A DNA stretch of 64,000 nt from positions 297,299-361,298 of the forward strand of contig NZ_QTXL01000003.1 in assembly GCF_003461625.1 (NCBI RefSeq), written 5' to 3'. The position numbers and the translations under genes are program-made. The DNA comes from Clostridium sp. AF15-31 (GTDB lineage: Bacteria > Bacillota > Clostridia > Lachnospirales > Lachnospiraceae). The notes beneath the pieces are model-generated. The model worked only from the letters and a program-made list of their open reading frames with translations. It did no database searches and was not told the origin of the DNA. How positions within the stretch are numbered: position 1 is the stretch's first letter; each line of letters starts with the position of its first letter. Below, one piece after another: positions 10,601 to 18,752 of the stretch.

Positions 10601-12227
10601 TTCCAAGATATACGGAAGTTGATGTAACGATCTCCTCACGGATCGCATCAATCGGAGGATTCGTTACCTGAGCAAATAACTGTTTGAAATAGTTAAACAA
10701 TGGCTTGTCACTGTTTGAAAGTACAGCAAGCGGAGTATCCGTTCCCATTGCGCTGATCGCTTCTGCACCTTTTTCAGCCATTGGATAGATCGTATTCTTA
10801 AAGTCCTCAAATGTATAACCAAATGCTTTCTGAAGCTTTGCCCGTTCTTCATCGGTATATTCCTCTACACGGATGTTCGGGATCTTCAGGTCATTTAACT
10901 TGACCAGATTACTGTCGAGCCATTCACCATATGGTTTTGCTTTTGCATATTTTTCTTTGATCTCATCATCAGAGATCAGACGGCCGTTTACCGTATCAAC
11001 TAAAAGCATACGTCCCGGTCTTAAACGATCCTTCTTAACGATCTTTGACGGATCGACCTCTAATACACCAACCTCTGAGGAAAGGATCAGGTAATCATCA
11101 TCTGTTATATAATATCTGGAAGGTCTGAGTCCGTTACGGTCGAGCACTGCACCCATGATATCTCCGTCTGTGAACAGGATCGATGCAGGTCCGTCCCAAG
11201 GTTCCATCATAGTTGCATAATACTGATAGAAGTCCTTTTTCTCCTGACTCATAAACCGGTCATTCTCCCAAGGCTCCGGAATGGTGATCATAACGGCAAG
11301 TGGAAGTGGAATGCCATTTAATACCAGGAACTCCAGACAGTTATCCAATCTTGCGGAATCGGAACCATTTGGATCAAGTACCGGCATAACCTTGTACATC
11401 TCATCCTGCATGATCGTGGATTCCATTGTCTCTTCTCTGGCGATCATCTTATCTTCATTTCCACGGATCGTATTGATCTCACCATTGTGACAAAGATAAC
11501 GGTATGGATGTGCACGAAGCCAGCTAGGCGTTGTATTCGTTGAGAATCTTGAATGTACAAGTCCGATTGCTGATTCATAATCCGGATCCTGAAGGTCGTT
11601 ATAGAACTTACGAAGCTCTCCAACTAAGAACATTCCTTTATATACGATCGTCTTGCTGGAAAGTGATGGCACATAGGTATCATCGTTACTTTCTTCAAAT
11701 ATTCTTCTGACAAAATACAGCTTCCGGTCAAAATCAAGTCCTGCTTTTACGGTTGCCGGTCTCTTGATAAACGCCTGCATGATACATGGCATAACATCAA
11801 TAGCTTTCTTACCGAGGATACCCGGAGTCGTCGGAACCATTCTCCAGCATAAGAACTCCAGTCCTTCTTTCTCGACAATAACCTCAAACATCTTCATTGC
11901 CTGTTTTCTTGACAGTTCATCCTGTGGAAAGAAAAACATACCAACACCATAATCCCGTTCCTTACCCAGATCATATCCAAGTTCTGCAACGGTTTTTCTG
12001 AAAAATTTGTGTGAGATCTGAAGAAGGATACCTACACCGTCACCGGTTTTTCCTTCTGCATCTTTTCCTGCTCTGTGTTCCAGATTTTCAACAATCTTTA
12101 ACGCATTATTTACGGTCTCATGTGTCTTAATGCCCTTGATATTCACAACGGCACCGATACCACAGTTATCATGTTCATATTCTTCACGGTATAACCCTGG
12201 ATTTGCTACGTTTCTGTTATCTTCCAT
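7680..12227 (-). CDS. gltB: Glutamate synthase large subunit
   Basis: Large (alpha) subunit of glutamate synthase. The ATG at 12227 is chosen because AAAGGA stands 8 bases upstream; a TTG at 12245 would bury that site inside the gene. With this start Cys22 (HDNCGIG) becomes the N-terminal nucleophile after removal of a 21-residue propeptide, as in the family. The class II glutaminase domain (to about 430) is followed by the central domain, the FMN-binding synthase domain (about 800-1200; EGGHLPGGKV, GYDGGTGA), a 3Fe-4S cysteine set (GCVMMRVCNLDTCPVG) and the C-terminal GXGXG beta-helix. It makes glutamate from glutamine and 2-oxoglutarate and is the natural partner of GlnA further along the window. 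Confidence 0.96.
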   Translation of the reverse strand: MEDNRNVANPGLYREEYEHDNCGIGAVVNIKGIKTHETVNNALKIVENLEHRAGKDAEGKTGDGVGILLQISHKFFRKTVAELGYDLGKERDYGVGMFFFPQDELSRKQAMKMFEVIVEKEGLEFLCWRMVPTTPGILGKKAIDVMPCIMQAFIKRPATVKAGLDFDRKLYFVRRIFEESNDDTYVPSLSSKTIVYKGMFLVGELRKFYNDLQDPDYESAIGLVHSRFSTNTTPSWLRAHPYRYLCHNGEINTIRGNEDKMIAREETMESTIMQDEMYKVMPVLDPNGSDSARLDNCLEFLVLNGIPLPLAVMITIPEPWENDRFMSQEKKDFYQYYATMMEPWDGPASILFTDGDIMGAVLDRNGLRPSRYYITDDDYLILSSEVGVLEVDPSKIVKKDRLRPGRMLLVDTVNGRLISDDEIKEKYAKAKPYGEWLDSNLVKLNDLKIPNIRVEEYTDEERAKLQKAFGYTFEDFKNTIYPMAEKGAEAISAMGTDTPLAVLSNSDKPLFNYFKQLFAQVTNPPIDAIREEIVTSTSVYLGKDGNILEEKPENCHVLKIHNPILTNTDILKIKNMKVEGLKVGVLPILYYKNTSLEKALDRLFVEADKLYRDGVNILILSDRGVDETHVAIPSLLAVSAMQKHLVRTKKRTSVAIILESADPRNVHHFATLLGYGACAVNPYLAIETIKQMVDSHLLNKDFNAAVDDYNAAIMHGIVKIASKMGVSTIQSYMGSQIFECIGLSKEVVDKYFTNTVSCVGGSGIKEIEKTVDALHSSAFDPLGLDTNLALTSIGAHKFRSGKEEHLYNPQTIYLLQQATRRGDYSLFKQYTACLEDETKPFHLRGLMEFKYAENPIPLEEVEPVESIVKRFKTGAMSYGSISQEAHECMAIAMNTIGGKSNSGEGGESIDRLTIGKDGKNRCSAIKQVASGRFGVTSRYLVSAKEIQIKMAQGAKPGEGGHLPGGKVYPWIAKTRLSTPGVSLISPPPHHDIYSIEDLAQLIYDCKNANRDARISVKLVSEAGVGTVAAGVAKAGAQVILISGYDGGTGAAPNNSIHYAGLPWELGLAETHQTLIKNDLRNKVILETDGKLMTGRDVAIAAMLGAEEFGFATAPLVTMGCVMMRVCNLDTCPVGIATQNPELRKRFKGKPEYVINFMKFIAEELREYMSKLGVRTVDELVGRSDLLYAGKGAEDRNVDLSLIINNPYIDAPQNKIKYNEKHPYDFQLEKTIDMRVLLKKLGPALEKGQKKSIEIDVVNTDRSVGTIFGSEITKRYGDTLEDDSYLVKCNGAGGQSFGAFVPKGLTLELVGDSNDYFGKGLSGGKLIVYPPRSAKFVHEDNIIIGNVALYGATSGKAYINGVAGERFAVRNSGATAVVEGVGDHGCEYMTGGKVVVLGRTGKNFAAGMSGGIAYVLDMENDLYKRLNKEMIHVEAVSDKYEIGELKQMIMDHVNYTNSEIGKRILDKFNEYLPKFKKIIPKDYEKMMNTIVAMEEKGLTSEQATIEAFYKIKNGGK

Positions 12228-12320
12228 GCTCGTTTTCCTTTCCAACTTATTGTCAGTGCCTGCTGAGATCCTACTGCCCGATCATCTGGTAGTATTTCTC
12301 AAATACAGCTCTGTGCTTTT

Positions 12321-12337
12321 TATGATTTGTAATCATA
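12321..12337. promoter_or_regulatory. Palindrome over the gltB -10 box
   Basis: Perfect inverted repeat TATGATT-TGT-AATCATA. It covers the -10 hexamer and the start of transcription, so a bound protein would block RNA polymerase. Confidence 0.55.
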
Positions 12338-12360
12338 CTATCTTTTTTTCCGTTTGTAAA
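12332..12360 (-). promoter_or_regulatory. Promoter of gltBD
   Basis: Minus-strand TTTACA and TATGAT boxes with a 17-base spacer, about 105 bases before the gltB start. Both boxes lie inside palindromes (see the two operator entries). Confidence 0.75.
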
Positions 12361-12397
12361 CAACTTTTTTCGTCAAATTGTCAGATAGTTTACAAAC
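12352..12397. promoter_or_regulatory. Paired operator-like sites at the gltB -35 box
   Basis: GTTTGTAAAC (12352-12361) and its exact reverse complement GTTTACAAAC (12388-12397), 26 bases apart. Each is itself nearly palindromic. The first contains the -35 box, the second sits upstream. The arrangement suggests a dimeric regulator; the regulator is not identified. Confidence 0.55.
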
Positions 12398-12448
12398 TTA
12401 ATTTTATAAAGTATTTTGTATTTGCAATTTATTATATTTGTATATTTA

Positions 12449-12490
12449 AAAATGCAATTCATGTGATTTTATTCCCATGAATTGCATTTT
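12449..12490 (-). terminator. Terminator of the GH3 gene
   Basis: Perfect 15-base arms AAAATGCAATTCATG / CATGAATTGCATTTT with T runs on both strands. It lies between the GH3 stop and the gltB promoter. Confidence 0.85.
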
Positions 12491-12550
12491 TACTCATAAT
12501 TTTCTTTTTGATGTTTTCATTGTTTTCTATCATATTTTTGAATTGTGTTA

Positions 12551-13843
12551 CTATTGTTTCTCAATTTTATGATCCATCTGGATTCCATTTACCTGTTTTG
12601 CCATCAGTATCCGTTCCACGCTTTCATCGATCCGCTTCTCAGTCAGTTCTCCCTTGTCTGATGCAGTCAGAATCCCTTCAACCGTTTCCCCAAGGTCTTC
12701 CGGTTCAAGGATCAGATCCACACCTGCCTGGATTGCCCGCACCGCAGCTTCTCCCGGTTCATAATGATCCGTGATCGCTTCCATCTGAAAGGAGTCTGTG
12801 ATGATCAATCCATGAAAGGCCAGCTCGTTTCGCAGACAGCCTGTAACCAGTGTTTCCGAGAGATCCGCCGGCTGATCTGATATGTCAGGTACTACCAGAT
12901 GTCCGATCATAACACAATCGGCCCCTGCCCGGATTCCTGCCCGAAACGGAACAAACTCCTGCGTTTCCAGTTCTTTCAGCGTTGCCCTTACATACGCCGT
13001 TCCATAATGGGAATCCTCAACGGTATCCCCGTGTCCCGGAAAATGCTTCAGGGTACACATCACGCCGCCGGCATGAAAGCCCTCCACTGCATACGGAATC
13101 AGCTCCGCCGCCTGTTCATAATCATCACTGTATGCCCGTTTTCCGATCACGGTATTCTTAGGATTCGACCACACATCAGCCACCGGTGCAAAATCCAGAT
13201 TAAACCCATAATATGCCAGATTGCTCCCAAGCTCCCTCGCATTTTCAAATGCCGTATCCGTACCATCATCCTTATATTCATACATCGGATCGATCGTCCC
13301 GCCTTCCCGGTTTCCGAGGTTCGACAGTACCCGGCTGACCTTTCCGCCTTCTTCATCAACCGCAAGGAATAATGCGATCTCCGATTGCTTCTGCAAATTT
13401 TTAAGCAGTTTCTTTAATTGCTTTTTGTTTTCGATATTTCTGGACTTTAGCATGATCCCGCCTACCGGATAGTCTGCAAGTGCCTGCTTCATTTCCGCAT
13501 CCACTTTTGTGACATCATGTGTTGTAACCAGATTTTCCGGATCGGCAATGATCATCTGGCACACCTTCTCCCGCAGTGTCATCGTAGATATGTACTGTTT
13601 TACCATAGCTGCCTGCTCCAGCTTACCTTCTGTTTCCAGTTCCCACTCTGACAGGATATAACTTTCTCTTCCACGAAACGGAATGATCTCTGTTTTTTCA
13701 TCCGGACACTCTGCCGCATATACATGGGTGATTCCATCCTGCCCTGCCATATTCAGTTGTTGGTTACCATTTCCAGTCCCAAATCCTGCTGTCAGAACAA
13801 CAGTCAGGATACCGGCTATCCACCATCGTTTTCTCATATGCAT
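12551..13843 (-). CDS. Glycoside hydrolase family 3, NagZ-like beta-N-acetylhexosaminidase, exported
   Basis: Removes terminal N-acetylglucosamine, most likely from peptidoglycan fragments or glycans outside the membrane. The GH3 core (about residues 75-415) carries KHFPGHGDT followed by DSH, the Asp-His acid/base pair of NagZ-type enzymes, and the nucleophile Asp in IITDSFQM. The start at 13843 is preferred: it gives a short signal peptide or anchor (MHMRKRWW then a hydrophobic run), whereas an upstream GTG-type extension to 13891 would begin inside the terminator of the preceding LCP gene. The ribosome site (AGG) is weak. Proximity to the LCP gene fits a role in wall maintenance. Confidence 0.87.
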   Translation of the reverse strand: MHMRKRWWIAGILTVVLTAGFGTGNGNQQLNMAGQDGITHVYAAECPDEKTEIIPFRGRESYILSEWELETEGKLEQAAMVKQYISTMTLREKVCQMIIADPENLVTTHDVTKVDAEMKQALADYPVGGIMLKSRNIENKKQLKKLLKNLQKQSEIALFLAVDEEGGKVSRVLSNLGNREGGTIDPMYEYKDDGTDTAFENARELGSNLAYYGFNLDFAPVADVWSNPKNTVIGKRAYSDDYEQAAELIPYAVEGFHAGGVMCTLKHFPGHGDTVEDSHYGTAYVRATLKELETQEFVPFRAGIRAGADCVMIGHLVVPDISDQPADLSETLVTGCLRNELAFHGLIITDSFQMEAITDHYEPGEAAVRAIQAGVDLILEPEDLGETVEGILTASDKGELTEKRIDESVERILMAKQVNGIQMDHKIEKQ

Positions 13844-13869
13844 GATACCTGTCTTTCTTCGTTCTTGTG

Positions 13870-13912
13870 AAAAAGAGCCTGAAAACCGCATCGGATACAG
13901 TTCTCAGGTTCT
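13870..13912 (-). terminator. Terminator between the LCP and GH3 genes
   Basis: Stem GAACCTGAGAAC / GTTTTCAGGCTC (two wobble pairs) followed by TTTTT on the minus strand. Confidence 0.65.
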
Positions 13913-13944
13913 CTGTCTGAATCTATTTACCCGGCATCTGCCGA

Positions 13945-15768
13945 CTATTCATTTTCTATCATACCCTCCGGAGGTGTTGTGATCGTCTTCACATCCGATG
14001 AATCTTCTTCTGTGCCGTTTCCGGTTTCTGAGGCAGACTCCGTCGACTCAGTTGTAACTTCACTGACTGCCTGCTCGATATCAATGCTGCCTGCTGATGC
14101 CACGCCGGTTTCATCAGCGATTGTTTTGCTGATCGCAGCCGCCGTTGTCGATACCGAATATCCACTGTCTCCATACAGCCATGCATGAAGTGCTGTTACA
14201 TTTGCCGCCATATCTGCAGGCACGATCACGCTGCCCTTATCCTCAAGGGATGCGAAGCTGTAGGCGAATGGGAAGCCCGTATTGCCTGTGATCTTGTAGG
14301 AAGCAGCATCCTTCACAAATTTCTCCGCCTCTGTCTTTGTAAGACTGGTAGAGATACAGCTAAAGGATACATCCAGCAGATTACGGATCGTATCGCTTCC
14401 TGCATTTCCAAGCTTGCTGATCAGCTCTAACAGAACGATTCTCTGTCGTTCGGTTCTGGTAATATCACCCTTTGCATTGCTCCGGATCCTGGTATAGGCT
14501 ACTGCCTGCTGACCATTCAGGAGCTGTTTCCCCGCAGAATGAACACCATTGGAGTATTCTCCTGATATTGCGATCTGTTCTGCCAGATTCTTATTCAGGC
14601 TGTTGACTTCTTCCTCTTCAATCGTTATCTCCACACCACCAAGTGCATTGATGATGCTTGACATCGCATTAAAATCTACCGTTATATAATCTGTGATCTT
14701 CAGATCCAGATTCGTGTTCAGTGTGTTAATGGACATTAATGCTCCGCCCAACTGATATGCGTAATTTACCTTCTGTGTAACCGGTGTCTCACCCTGGAGC
14801 TCAAACAATGTATCTCTGTACACGGATACCAGCTTTACTTCCTTTGTGTCATTATTGATACTGACAAGAAGGATCGTATCACTGTTGGTTCCTGTATTCA
14901 GGTTGGCGTCTCTGGAATCCACACCATACAATGCGATCGTTGTATATCCTTTCGTCGCATCTTCCACGCCATCATTCACTGTCAGGTCTGATTCCGCAAT
15001 CGGACGGATATCCATCTGGTTATATTTGTATGATTTGTTTGCTCCAATATAACTTATCGTCAGCACGATAAAGACAATCAAAAGGACAACTCCAACGATC
15101 AGCCAACGATTAACAACCGATACAGTTCCAGATTGTTTCCGTTCCCTGTCCTTATCCTCTTTCTCTTCCTGTTCCTTTTTCAGATTCTGAAATGCCCGGC
15201 CAGCGCCAAACAATATATTCTGAAGATTCTCCTTGGCTGCTGATGTGCGTCCGCCATCTTCTTCCATAAAATCATCCGAAGAGTCATCATCATAATCAGG
15301 TTCTTCCGGTTCCGGCTCTTCTGTCAGTTCCAAAGTCTCTTCTTTGTCAAGTCCTGCATTCTTTCTTGCCAGCCGTTTCCGTTCCCGTTCTGCAGCAGCT
15401 TCAATATCATTTTTCTTTTCAGCTTTCTTTTCGATTTTCTTCTCTTCTTTTTTGTTTTCTTCCTTTTTCTCCGGTTTCTTTGATACGCCGACTTCCTGTA
15501 ATACAGATTCCAGCTTGTCCGCATACTCTTTATACGATTCCGACACCGGTTCCGGCTCTCTCTGTGTATCTTCCTTCTCCGATGCCTCCGACTGCTCCTG
15601 TATCTCATTCATACCCGCAGGAGCCTCCATTTCCTCTGTATCTGCACTTCCATTGATGATCGCATCGATCCGGTCATCATCGTCAGTCGTCATTTCCTTA
15701 TTCCGTTGTAACAGTCTGTCCCGATATTCGGATAGACGTTGATCGAATTGTGTAGTCTTCTTATCCAT
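13945..15768 (-). CDS. LytR-CpsA-Psr (LCP) family wall-polymer ligase
   Basis: LCP proteins transfer undecaprenyl-linked teichoic acids or polysaccharides to peptidoglycan at the outer membrane face. The 607 residues begin with an unusually long cytoplasmic region (1-220) that is acidic and Lys/Glu-rich, including a KKEENKKEEKKIEKKAEKK-like coiled stretch. One membrane helix follows (about 222-243), then the LCP domain (about 280-480) with GVDSRD, SDTILL, VSVYRDT and the conserved Arg motif YTRIRSNAKGDITRTERQR. The C-terminus is Ser/Thr/Glu-rich. The N-terminal region is much longer than in typical LCP proteins and might bind a cytoplasmic or division partner; that is inference. Confidence 0.9.
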   Translation of the reverse strand: MDKKTTQFDQRLSEYRDRLLQRNKEMTTDDDDRIDAIINGSADTEEMEAPAGMNEIQEQSEASEKEDTQREPEPVSESYKEYADKLESVLQEVGVSKKPEKKEENKKEEKKIEKKAEKKNDIEAAAERERKRLARKNAGLDKEETLELTEEPEPEEPDYDDDSSDDFMEEDGGRTSAAKENLQNILFGAGRAFQNLKKEQEEKEDKDRERKQSGTVSVVNRWLIVGVVLLIVFIVLTISYIGANKSYKYNQMDIRPIAESDLTVNDGVEDATKGYTTIALYGVDSRDANLNTGTNSDTILLVSINNDTKEVKLVSVYRDTLFELQGETPVTQKVNYAYQLGGALMSINTLNTNLDLKITDYITVDFNAMSSIINALGGVEITIEEEEVNSLNKNLAEQIAISGEYSNGVHSAGKQLLNGQQAVAYTRIRSNAKGDITRTERQRIVLLELISKLGNAGSDTIRNLLDVSFSCISTSLTKTEAEKFVKDAASYKITGNTGFPFAYSFASLEDKGSVIVPADMAANVTALHAWLYGDSGYSVSTTAAAISKTIADETGVASAGSIDIEQAVSEVTTESTESASETGNGTEEDSSDVKTITTPPEGMIENE

Positions 15769-15818
15769 ATAAATAAAGACATCCTCTCTGCAACTTATTT
15801 TACGACATTATTATTTAC

Positions 15819-15847
15819 ATGATACAATAAAAAAGTGCAATTTACAA
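15819..15847 (-). promoter_or_regulatory. Promoter of the LCP gene
   Basis: Minus-strand TTGTAA and TATCAT with a 17-base spacer, about 50 bases before the ATG. Confidence 0.6.
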
Positions 15848-15898
15848 CCAATATTCCTTTCAAAGTCCGATTTTCAGACCAGCATTTTCCAAAAATAC

Positions 15899-15927
15899 TT
15901 GCATAATATTCATTACCGTTATATATT
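15899..15927 (+). promoter_or_regulatory. Promoter of argG with a possible ArgR site
   Basis: TTGCAT and TATATT, spacer 17. The -35 region lies in TGCATAATATTCA, an imperfect match to an ARG box (TGAAT-AT-rich-ATTCA), so repression by ArgR is plausible but not proven. Confidence 0.5.
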
Positions 15928-15969
15928 TATTTGCAGGTAAAACTTTATGAATTTAAGGAGGATTTAGAA

Positions 15970-17196
15970 ATGGCAAAAGACAAAGTTGTTCTTGCATACT
16001 CAGGCGGTCTTGATACAACAGCTATCATCCCTTGGTTAAAAGAAACTTATGATTACGATGTTATCTGCGCCTGCATCGACGTAGGACAGGAAAGTGAGCT
16101 GGAAGGACTGGATGAAAGAGCAAAATATTCAGGAGCTTCCAAGTTATACATTCTGGATGTTGTTGATGAATTATGTGATGAATACATCATGCCAACTGTT
16201 CAGGCAGATGCTGTATATGAGAATAAATATTTACTCGGTACTTCTTTCGCAAGACCTCTGATCGCTAAGAAATTAGTTGAGGTTGCTCGTAAGGAAGGCG
16301 CTGTTGCGATCTGTCACGGCGCAACAGGAAAAGGAAATGACCAGTTAAGATTTGAGCTTTCAATTAAGGCTCTTGCTCCTGACATCAAGGTTATCGCTGT
16401 ATGGAGACAGCCGGAATGGAAGCTGGATTCCCGTGATGCGGAGATCGCATACTGTCAGGCACATGGTATTAATCTTCCATTTGATGCTGCTCATTCTTAC
16501 AGCCGTGACCGTAATATCTGGCACATCAGCCATGAAGGTCTGGAACTGGAGAATCCTGCAAACGAACCAAACTACGATGATCTTCTGGTTCTCGGTGTTA
16601 CCCCTGAAAAGGCACCGGATGAGGATGAATATCTGACACTTGATTTTGAAAAGGGTATCCCAACTGCTATTAATGGTACAAAGATGAAAGTTTCTGATAT
16701 CATTCGTGAATTAAACCGTTTAGGCGGCAAACATGGTATCGGTATTATCGATATCGTTGAGAACCGTGTTGTCGGCATGAAGTCCCGTGGTGTTTATGAG
16801 ACTCCCGGCGGAACAATTCTGATGGAAGCTCACAAGCAGTTAGAGGAGCTGACTCTGGATCGTGAAACACTTGCATACAAGAAGCTCGTAGCAACCAAGT
16901 TTGCTGATCTTGTATACGAAGGAAAGTGGTTCTGCCCTCTTCGTGAAGCTCTTCAGGCATTTGTTGAAAAGACACAGGAGACAGTTACCGGTCAGGTTAA
17001 GATGAGACTGTACAAAGGAAACATCATCAAAGCCGGAACAACTTCTCCATATTCTCTGTATTCTGAAAGTCTTGCAAGTTTCACTACCGGTGAGCTGTAC
17101 GACCATAAGGATGCAACCGGATTCATCAACCTGTTCGGCCTGTCCATGAAGGTCCGCGCAATGATGAACGAGAAGAACAAGAACAACGACAAATAA
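15970..17196 (+). CDS. argG: Argininosuccinate synthase
   Basis: Joins citrulline and aspartate with ATP to give argininosuccinate, the penultimate step of arginine synthesis, in the cytoplasm. The 408-residue product has the usual length. The N-terminal PP-loop ATP site AYSGGLDT is at residues 9-16; [11 protein letters not shown] and the [10 protein letters not shown] substrate region follow. The ATG at 15970 is chosen because AAGGAGGA lies 7 bases upstream; an in-frame ATG-less extension to 15931 lacks such a site. argH is not adjacent. The gene stands alone between a divergent LCP gene and a large inverted repeat. Confidence 0.96.
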   Translation: MAKDKVVLAYSGGLDTTAIIPWLKETYDYDVICACIDVGQESELEGLDERAKYSGASKLYILDVVDELCDEYIMPTVQADAVYENKYLLGTSFARPLIAKKLVEVARKEGAVAICHGATGKGNDQLRFELSIKALAPDIKVIAVWRQPEWKLDSRDAEIAYCQAHGINLPFDAAHSYSRDRNIWHISHEGLELENPANEPNYDDLLVLGVTPEKAPDEDEYLTLDFEKGIPTAINGTKMKVSDIIRELNRLGGKHGIGIIDIVENRVVGMKSRGVYETPGGTILMEAHKQLEELTLDRETLAYKKLVATKFADLVYEGKWFCPLREALQAFVEKTQETVTGQVKMRLYKGNIIKAGTTSPYSLYSESLASFTTGELYDHKDATGFINLFGLSMKVRAMMNEKNKNNDK

Positions 17197-17209
17197 TTTT
17201 TAGGACGAA

Positions 17210-17524
17210 AAATTCCATAAATGATAAACTACCGTGCAACATCACACCACACACAAGGTATTACGCAAGGTTATATCCTAAATGATTAAATAAAAATGGA
17301 AGATGCATTACATATTATTCCGCAAGTCGTTTGCACTCTATTTCAACGCAACGGTGCTAAGCTCCTCGCCTATGGCGATTCACTAAGAACCGGCGTTGAA
17401 AAAGTCTTGCTTCATAACAGTAATGCATCTTCCATTTTGTCTCAATAATCAAACAACCTTGCTCCATACCAGTGTGGAATATGATTGTTGCACGGTAGTT
17501 TTTTCATCCACGGAATTTTTTCTG
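17210..17524 (+). repeat. Large nested inverted-repeat element after argG
   Basis: Three nested pairs of arms. Outer: about 33 bases at 17210-17240, containing AAACTACCGTGCAAC, with its partner at 17487-17522, about 85 percent complementary. Middle: AAAATGGAAGATGCATTAC at 17293-17311 with an exact partner at 17420-17438. Inner: TTTCAACGC (17341-17349) with GCGTTGAAA (17393-17401), enclosing CGCC-TAT-GGCG. The outer arm ends in a T-tract, so it can also terminate argG. No gene is visible inside. It resembles in plan the elements at 28129-28442 and 41706-41867. Confidence 0.7.
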
Positions 17525-17597
17525 TTTTAAATAAAAATTACTTGTCGTTTTATTCTAAAAATAGGAATTAGGTATATGGGCTTAATTTTTTATCTTT

Positions 17598-18752
17598 TCA
17601 CGCCACCAGATGGTGGTTTCTGGTACGGTCGATCACGATTGCGATCGTGATGATGGCGACTGCAAAGAGTACCTCGATCCCCATATATACGAATGCTTCC
17701 GATGGTATCTTTGCCTCATAGTCCAGAAGATCAACGACTTTGACATACCAATAAGCCGGAAGAAAATGTGCCAGCTTAATGACTCCTGCTCCAAGGAATT
17801 CCACCGGAACAAAGATGCCGGACAGGAACGCCATACCAAGGGACACTATATTGCCGATCATACTGAAACCTTCCTCGTTTCGGGCAATCTTACTTGCAAG
17901 AAAGGCAAGTGCCATGGCTACAAACATGTAGCAGACCATATTGAGCAGATTCCCAAGTCCTGCTGCCGTAAACATTTCTTTTCTGAATACAAGGCATCCT
18001 CCAACTGCAAATACTGCGCATCCAAGAAATCCCGTCACGATTGTTCCGAAAAGGATCTCTTTTGTCATATTGGAATATTTATATGCCGAGCTTGCGATCC
18101 GTTCTCTTAATTCTTTTTTGTCATATACGATCAATACCGGACTTACACCTTCGATCATCATGACCACAAATATCCATCCCAGATAACTGAAAAATGTATA
18201 TCTCGTACTATGTTTTCCGCCATGGTCTTCGCTTGTCATCGTTACATTTGTCCTAGTCTGAAATAATTCATTTACCTGAGCTGCTGCCTCCGCCCGGTCA
18301 TATCCGGCTGCAAAATATGCATTCAGATAAGAGATGTATTTATTCACGTCCGATTCAAACAGTTCCACCTTGCTCCGGTTCGGAATTGCAACGATCTCGA
18401 TATAATCGGCCAGATCTTCCTTACCCAGATGATCTGCATAGCCCTTTTTAATGCGGACGATGCAATCTGTATTCCGGTTAAACAGGCTGTCCTGCATCGC
18501 TTCCGTTGTATCTGTTTTTAATTCAGCATGTTTATGTGCATGATCCAGATACGAAAACAGTTCTTCACTTTCTGCCGTCTGGTCATAATCAAACCAGGCG
18601 AATTTACACTTCATGCTTTTATATTCATCTTCTGTTTTACCGGAATTCGGCAATATAAATCCAAATATAATGCCTGCAAAGATTCCAATATACATCAGCA
18701 TTGAGCCTTTTTTCTTATTTAAGATTTTAAAATAGGATTTAAACACTTGCAT
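17598..18752 (-). CDS. ABC-2 type exporter permease (third gene of the exporter operon)
   Basis: Membrane permease of an ABC exporter. Of 384 residues, an N-terminal helix (about 17-35) is followed by a large external domain (to about 185) and then five or six C-terminal helices, the ABC2_membrane_3 plan. The ATG overlaps the end of the previous permease by 14 bases and has AAGGAGG upstream. It probably forms a heterodimer with that permease and uses the ATPase encoded by the first gene of the operon. The substrate is unknown; peptide antibiotics or drugs are typical for this class with a neighbouring two-component system. Confidence 0.85.
   Translation of the reverse strand: MQVFKSYFKILNKKKGSMLMYIGIFAGIIFGFILPNSGKTEDEYKSMKCKFAWFDYDQTAESEELFSYLDHAHKHAELKTDTTEAMQDSLFNRNTDCIVRIKKGYADHLGKEDLADYIEIVAIPNRSKVELFESDVNKYISYLNAYFAAGYDRAEAAAQVNELFQTRTNVTMTSEDHGGKHSTRYTFFSYLGWIFVVMMIEGVSPVLIVYDKKELRERIASSAYKYSNMTKEILFGTIVTGFLGCAVFAVGGCLVFRKEMFTAAGLGNLLNMVCYMFVAMALAFLASKIARNEEGFSMIGNIVSLGMAFLSGIFVPVEFLGAGVIKLAHFLPAYWYVKVVDLLDYEAKIPSEAFVYMGIEVLFAVAIITIAIVIDRTRNHHLVA

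Noticed and set aside
13844..13891. Earlier start for the GH3 enzyme
   Set aside because: It would start inside the hairpin terminator of the LCP gene and spoil the signal peptide.
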